DNA of 64,000 nucleotides from Rhizobiales bacterium TNE-4 (GTDB lineage Bacteria; Pseudomonadota; Alphaproteobacteria; Rhizobiales; Beijerinckiaceae). The stretch spans positions 1,240,001 to 1,304,000 of the forward strand of contig JAHRCV010000001.1 of assembly GCA_019083985.1 (NCBI GenBank), in the 5' to 3' direction. The notes under the pieces were generated by a model that was not told where the DNA came from, ran no database searches, and saw nothing but the letters and a program-made list of their open reading frames with translations. The translations under genes were made by a program, and so were the position numbers. Numbering within the stretch: the stretch's first letter is position 1; each line of letters opens with the position of its first letter. Below are positions 61,771 through 64,000 of the stretch, piece after piece.

Positions 61771-62772
61771 TCAGTCGAGCTTGAACTTCGCCAATTCGCG
61801 ATGTTCGCCGTGGATCTTGCGCACTGTGCCAGTGATAGAGCGATAGACGATCGTTTCGGTCTCGATCACATCGCCCTTGAATTTGACGCCAGAGAGAAGG
61901 CCGCCATCGGTCACGCCGGTGGCTGAGACGATCACGTCACCGGAGGCGAGTTCGTCCATCTCGTATTTCTTCTTTGGATCCTTCACACCCATGCCCTTGG
62001 CACGCTCGACCTTCTCAGGCGTATCGAGGATAAGCCGACCCTGCATCTGACCACCCACGCAGCGCAGCGCCGCAGCCGCAAGCACGCCTTCCGGAGCGCC
62101 GCCAATGCCGAGATAGATGTCGATATCGGTTTCCTGTGGCATGGCGCAAAAAATCACACCGGCGACATCACCATCAGTGATCAGGCGAATGGAGGCGCCC
62201 GTCGCGCGCACCTTCGCGATGAGATCAGCGTGGCGCGGACGGTCCATGATGAGAGCGGTGATTTCATGCGGCTCGACGCCTTTGGCCTTGGCGAGCGCAC
62301 GAATGTTTTCGGCCGGGTCACGGTCGAGATCGACGGTGCCCTTCGGATAGCCCGGACCGATCGCAATCTTGTCCATGTAAACGTCAGGTGCGTAGAGGAG
62401 CGAACCGGCCTGCGCCATGGCCATCACGGCAATCGCACCGGGCATGTCCTTGGCGCAGAGCGTGGTGCCTTCAAGCGGATCGACCGCGATATCCACCTTG
62501 GGGCCGGTGCCGTTGCCGACCTTCTCACCGATGAAGAGCATTGGCGCTTCGTCGCGCTCGCCCTCGCCGATCACGATGGTACCGTCGATCGGGAGCTTGT
62601 TGAGCTCGCGACGCATAGCGTCGACCGCAGCCTGGTCGGCCGCCTTTTCATTGCCCCGGCCACGCAGGCGGGCCGCCGAGACCGCCGCGCGCTCGGTCAC
62701 ACGCACGAGTTCCATCGAGAGGATGCGCTCGATGACCTCTTTCTGGGGGACATTGATCTCAGTGTTCGACAT
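61771..62772 (-). CDS. glpX: Class II fructose-1,6-bisphosphatase
   Basis: A 333-residue GlpX enzyme converting fructose-1,6-bisphosphate to fructose-6-phosphate in gluconeogenesis. IDGTIVIGEGERDEAPMLFI and VDPLEGTTLCAKDMPGAIAV carry the metal ligands and family fingerprint. The Met before SNTEINVP was taken as start. Between hom and recJ in order; a VapBC module now separates it from hom. Confidence 0.95.
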   Translation of the reverse strand: MSNTEINVPQKEVIERILSMELVRVTERAAVSAARLRGRGNEKAADQAAVDAMRRELNKLPIDGTIVIGEGERDEAPMLFIGEKVGNGTGPKVDIAVDPLEGTTLCAKDMPGAIAVMAMAQAGSLLYAPDVYMDKIAIGPGYPKGTVDLDRDPAENIRALAKAKGVEPHEITALIMDRPRHADLIAKVRATGASIRLITDGDVAGVIFCAMPQETDIDIYLGIGGAPEGVLAAAALRCVGGQMQGRLILDTPEKVERAKGMGVKDPKKKYEMDELASGDVIVSATGVTDGGLLSGVKFKGDVIETETIVYRSITGTVRKIHGEHRELAKFKLD

Positions 62773-62874
62773 GGGCGGCAATCTCCAGCGTTATCGACCA
62801 CGCCTATAAAGGATTTGCCGCAAACTGCTAGCGGTGCCGGTAGAGAAACCGACTTGCCGTTAGGTCAGTTTTAA

Positions 62875-62893
62875 TGATATCATATTGATATCA
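62875..62893 (+). promoter_or_regulatory. Twin-palindrome operator of the vapBC module
   Basis: TGATATCA occurs twice (62875-62882 and 62886-62893), separated by TAT; each copy is a perfect palindrome and their centres are 11 bp apart, one helical turn. It ends 16 bp before the antitoxin ATG, the usual place for autoregulation by the antitoxin-toxin complex. Confidence 0.7.
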
Positions 62894-62909
62894 ATAATGG
62901 GCTTCACAT

Positions 62910-63167
62910 ATGGGTCAAATTTTGGTTCGCAAGATCGACGACGACGCGTTGGCAAAACTCCGTATCCTCGCGGACGAACAAGACATTTCCCTCGAAGCCT
63001 TGGCCCGACGCGCTATCGAAAAAGAAGCACAACAAAGAACGCAAGCGGAATTGCGGCAGGCTTGGGCTGACCTCGAGACGCTGCGCGCTGCCATGCCAAA
63101 GGGGGGGCCTGACTCGTCAAGGATTCTACGCGCTTTACGGGACGGCGATGAATCGGTTGACAATTGA
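62910..63167 (+). CDS. vapB: FitA/VapB-type antitoxin (ribbon-helix-helix)
   Basis: An 85-residue protein whose first half (GQILVRKIDDDALAKLRILA ... SLEALARRAI) is a ribbon-helix-helix domain of the FitA/plasmid-stability type; the charged tail should wrap the toxin. Overlaps the PIN-domain gene by 20 bp. It represses its own promoter in known systems. Confidence 0.85.
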   Translation: MGQILVRKIDDDALAKLRILADEQDISLEALARRAIEKEAQQRTQAELRQAWADLETLRAAMPKGGPDSSRILRALRDGDESVDN

Positions 63168-63642
63168 CGCATCCGTCGCCCTCAAGTTTTTCAGAGATGA
63201 ACCGGGCAGCGAAACCGCGCGTAGTTATCTTCCGCAGCTGCGGAACGGTGCGTTCACGCGAGCGTATGAATTAAGTGCACCGATCCTGCTCGCGCTTGAA
63301 GTCCACAATACATTGGTCAAGCAGCTCAGGCGGGCGGCGATTGATGGCGAGATTTTGTCCTTAGCGCAGCCAACGCTTGAACGTTACATCGCATTCGATG
63401 ATGTGACGCAGACACTTGTTGAACGCGCACGAATGATGTCTCTCACGGCAAGCGCTTGGGCCCGCGGACAAGGGCTCGCAACTGACCAATCACGCGTCCC
63501 GTTCAACATCTACGACTGTATCTACATAGCACATGCAGAGCGCAACAGAACGACGCTCCTGACAGCCGATGGAGAACAAGCCAAAATCGCACGCCAGACT
63601 TTTGGTCTGTCGGTCGAACTTCTCACATCTACCAACCCTTAA
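63148..63642 (+). CDS. vapC: VapC-type PIN-domain ribonuclease toxin
   Basis: A 164-residue PIN-domain protein. Acidic active-site residues are visible in order: Asp in LTIDASVA, Glu in LLALEVHN, Asp in IYDCIYIAHA and Asp in TADGEQ. It should cut RNA when free of antitoxin. Its stop overlaps the convergent hom stop by four bases. It lies on the opposite strand to the housekeeping genes it separates, a sign of insertion. Confidence 0.88.
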   Translation: MNRLTIDASVALKFFRDEPGSETARSYLPQLRNGAFTRAYELSAPILLALEVHNTLVKQLRRAAIDGEILSLAQPTLERYIAFDDVTQTLVERARMMSLTASAWARGQGLATDQSRVPFNIYDCIYIAHAERNRTTLLTADGEQAKIARQTFGLSVELLTSTNP

Positions 63643-64000
63643 CGCTCAATCCGGATCAGTTGGGGCGGTTCGGCAATGTGGCCGTCGGCCATGACGGCGT
63701 CGAGCGCGTCACGAATGGCCGCTTCGGTCGTCGCATAGGTGATGAGCACGACCGGCACGGGTCCGGATGCTTTCTGTCCCGTCGCCTGCGGCGGCTTACG
63801 CTGTACGATGCTCTCAAGCGAGATCTGGCGCTCGGCCATACGCGTTGCAATGGAGGCTGCCGCGCCCGGACGATCGAGCACCGACAGGCGGATATAATAG
63901 CCGCCTTCATGGCGCTGCATCGGTGCTTGTTCTGTCGCTTCGAGATCCCGAGCGGCGACGCCATAGGCCGGCAGGCGAGTGCCGCGCGCAATGTCACCAA
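63639..64000 (-). CDS. hom: Homoserine dehydrogenase, C-terminal part (continues past window end)
   Basis: Only the last 119 or so codons are in the window. They encode the linker after the catalytic domain (DIARGTRLPAYGV) and an ACT regulatory domain (GGYYIRLSVLDRPGAAASIA ... LITYATTEAAIRDAL). The enzyme makes homoserine for threonine and methionine synthesis, and the ACT domain usually gives threonine feedback control. The 5' end lies beyond base 64000. Confidence 0.9.
   Translation of the reverse strand, partial: GDIARGTRLPAYGVAARDLEATEQAPMQRHEGGYYIRLSVLDRPGAAASIATRMAERQISLESIVQRKPPQATGQKASGPVPVVLITYATTEAAIRDALDAVMADGHIAEPPQLIRIER

Overview
The window looks like chromosomal DNA of an alphaproteobacterium, most likely in the Hyphomicrobiales (Rhizobiales). 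GC content is high, and the set of genes fits: a complete aapJQMP general amino-acid transporter, an NDUFS4-type accessory subunit of complex I, a hom / glpX / recJ neighbourhood, a ChrR-like zinc protein, and palindromic intergenic repeats of the kind common in Bradyrhizobium and Beijerinckia relatives. Four tRNA genes are present: Asn (5' end cut by the window edge), Arg, Pro and Glu. I see no rRNA, CRISPR array, prophage or insertion sequence.

Layout. 0-3.4 kb: tRNA-Asn, then a membrane hybrid histidine kinase divergent from a LuxR-type response regulator, and small proteins. 3.4-11.2 kb: a photo-oxidative stress cluster with a photolyase, an FAD oxidoreductase, a DUF1365 protein, a cyclopropane-fatty-acid-synthase-like methyltransferase, an MFS carrier, an SDR and a ChrR-like protein. 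It resembles the sigma-E/ChrR (singlet oxygen) regulon of Rhodobacter sphaeroides, and two promoters with the same TGATCC-N16-CGTA architecture drive its two transcription units. 11.3-19.9 kb: AlaX editing protein, mercaptopyruvate sulfurtransferase, the aap transporter with a duplicated binding protein, and cystathionine beta-lyase. 19.9-24.6 kb: an overlapping envelope glycosylation operon (GT39, GT2, LAB_N, PNPOx-like) and a divergent phosphatase. 24.6-31.9 kb: tRNAs, complex I subunit, DUF192, double cold-shock protein, sirtuin, and a transglutaminase with a fused ATP-grasp/alpha-E protein, followed by a lipoprotein and the remnant of an acyltransferase. 32-37.2 kb: anmK, mscL and a sugar ABC transporter without its own ATPase. 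37.4-42.8 kb: a five-gene catabolic operon (HMG-CoA-lyase type, CoA-transferase, SDR, RidA-like/hydrolase fusion, FAD hydroxyacid dehydrogenase). 43-48.2 kb: EamA carrier, then an nfrA-wecB-nfrB operon. 48.5-58.5 kb: HAD phosphatase, phosphonate transporter with two PhnD proteins, and an Fe/AEP-type ABC transporter in one operon with an inositol-monophosphatase-like enzyme. 58.6-64 kb: tRNA-Glu, EamA carrier, recJ, glpX, a VapBC module and the 3' end of hom.

The two most interesting systems are these. First, the nfrA-wecB-nfrB operon is a compact version of the E. coli phage-N4 receptor glycan machinery: an outer-membrane TPR/beta-barrel protein, a UDP-ManNAc-making epimerase and a membrane glycosyltransferase. 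Here NfrA carries an internal duplication, and the glycosyltransferase ends before the c-di-GMP-binding domain of E. coli NfrB. Second, the stress cluster encodes a ChrR homologue that keeps the complete cupin zinc site and the two histidines of the anti-sigma zinc site, but has Lys and Asn where the two anti-sigma cysteines should be, and no sigma-factor gene beside it.

Start codons were chosen by hand from ribosome-binding sites, overlaps and family length, so several are uncertain by a few codons; this is stated where it matters.
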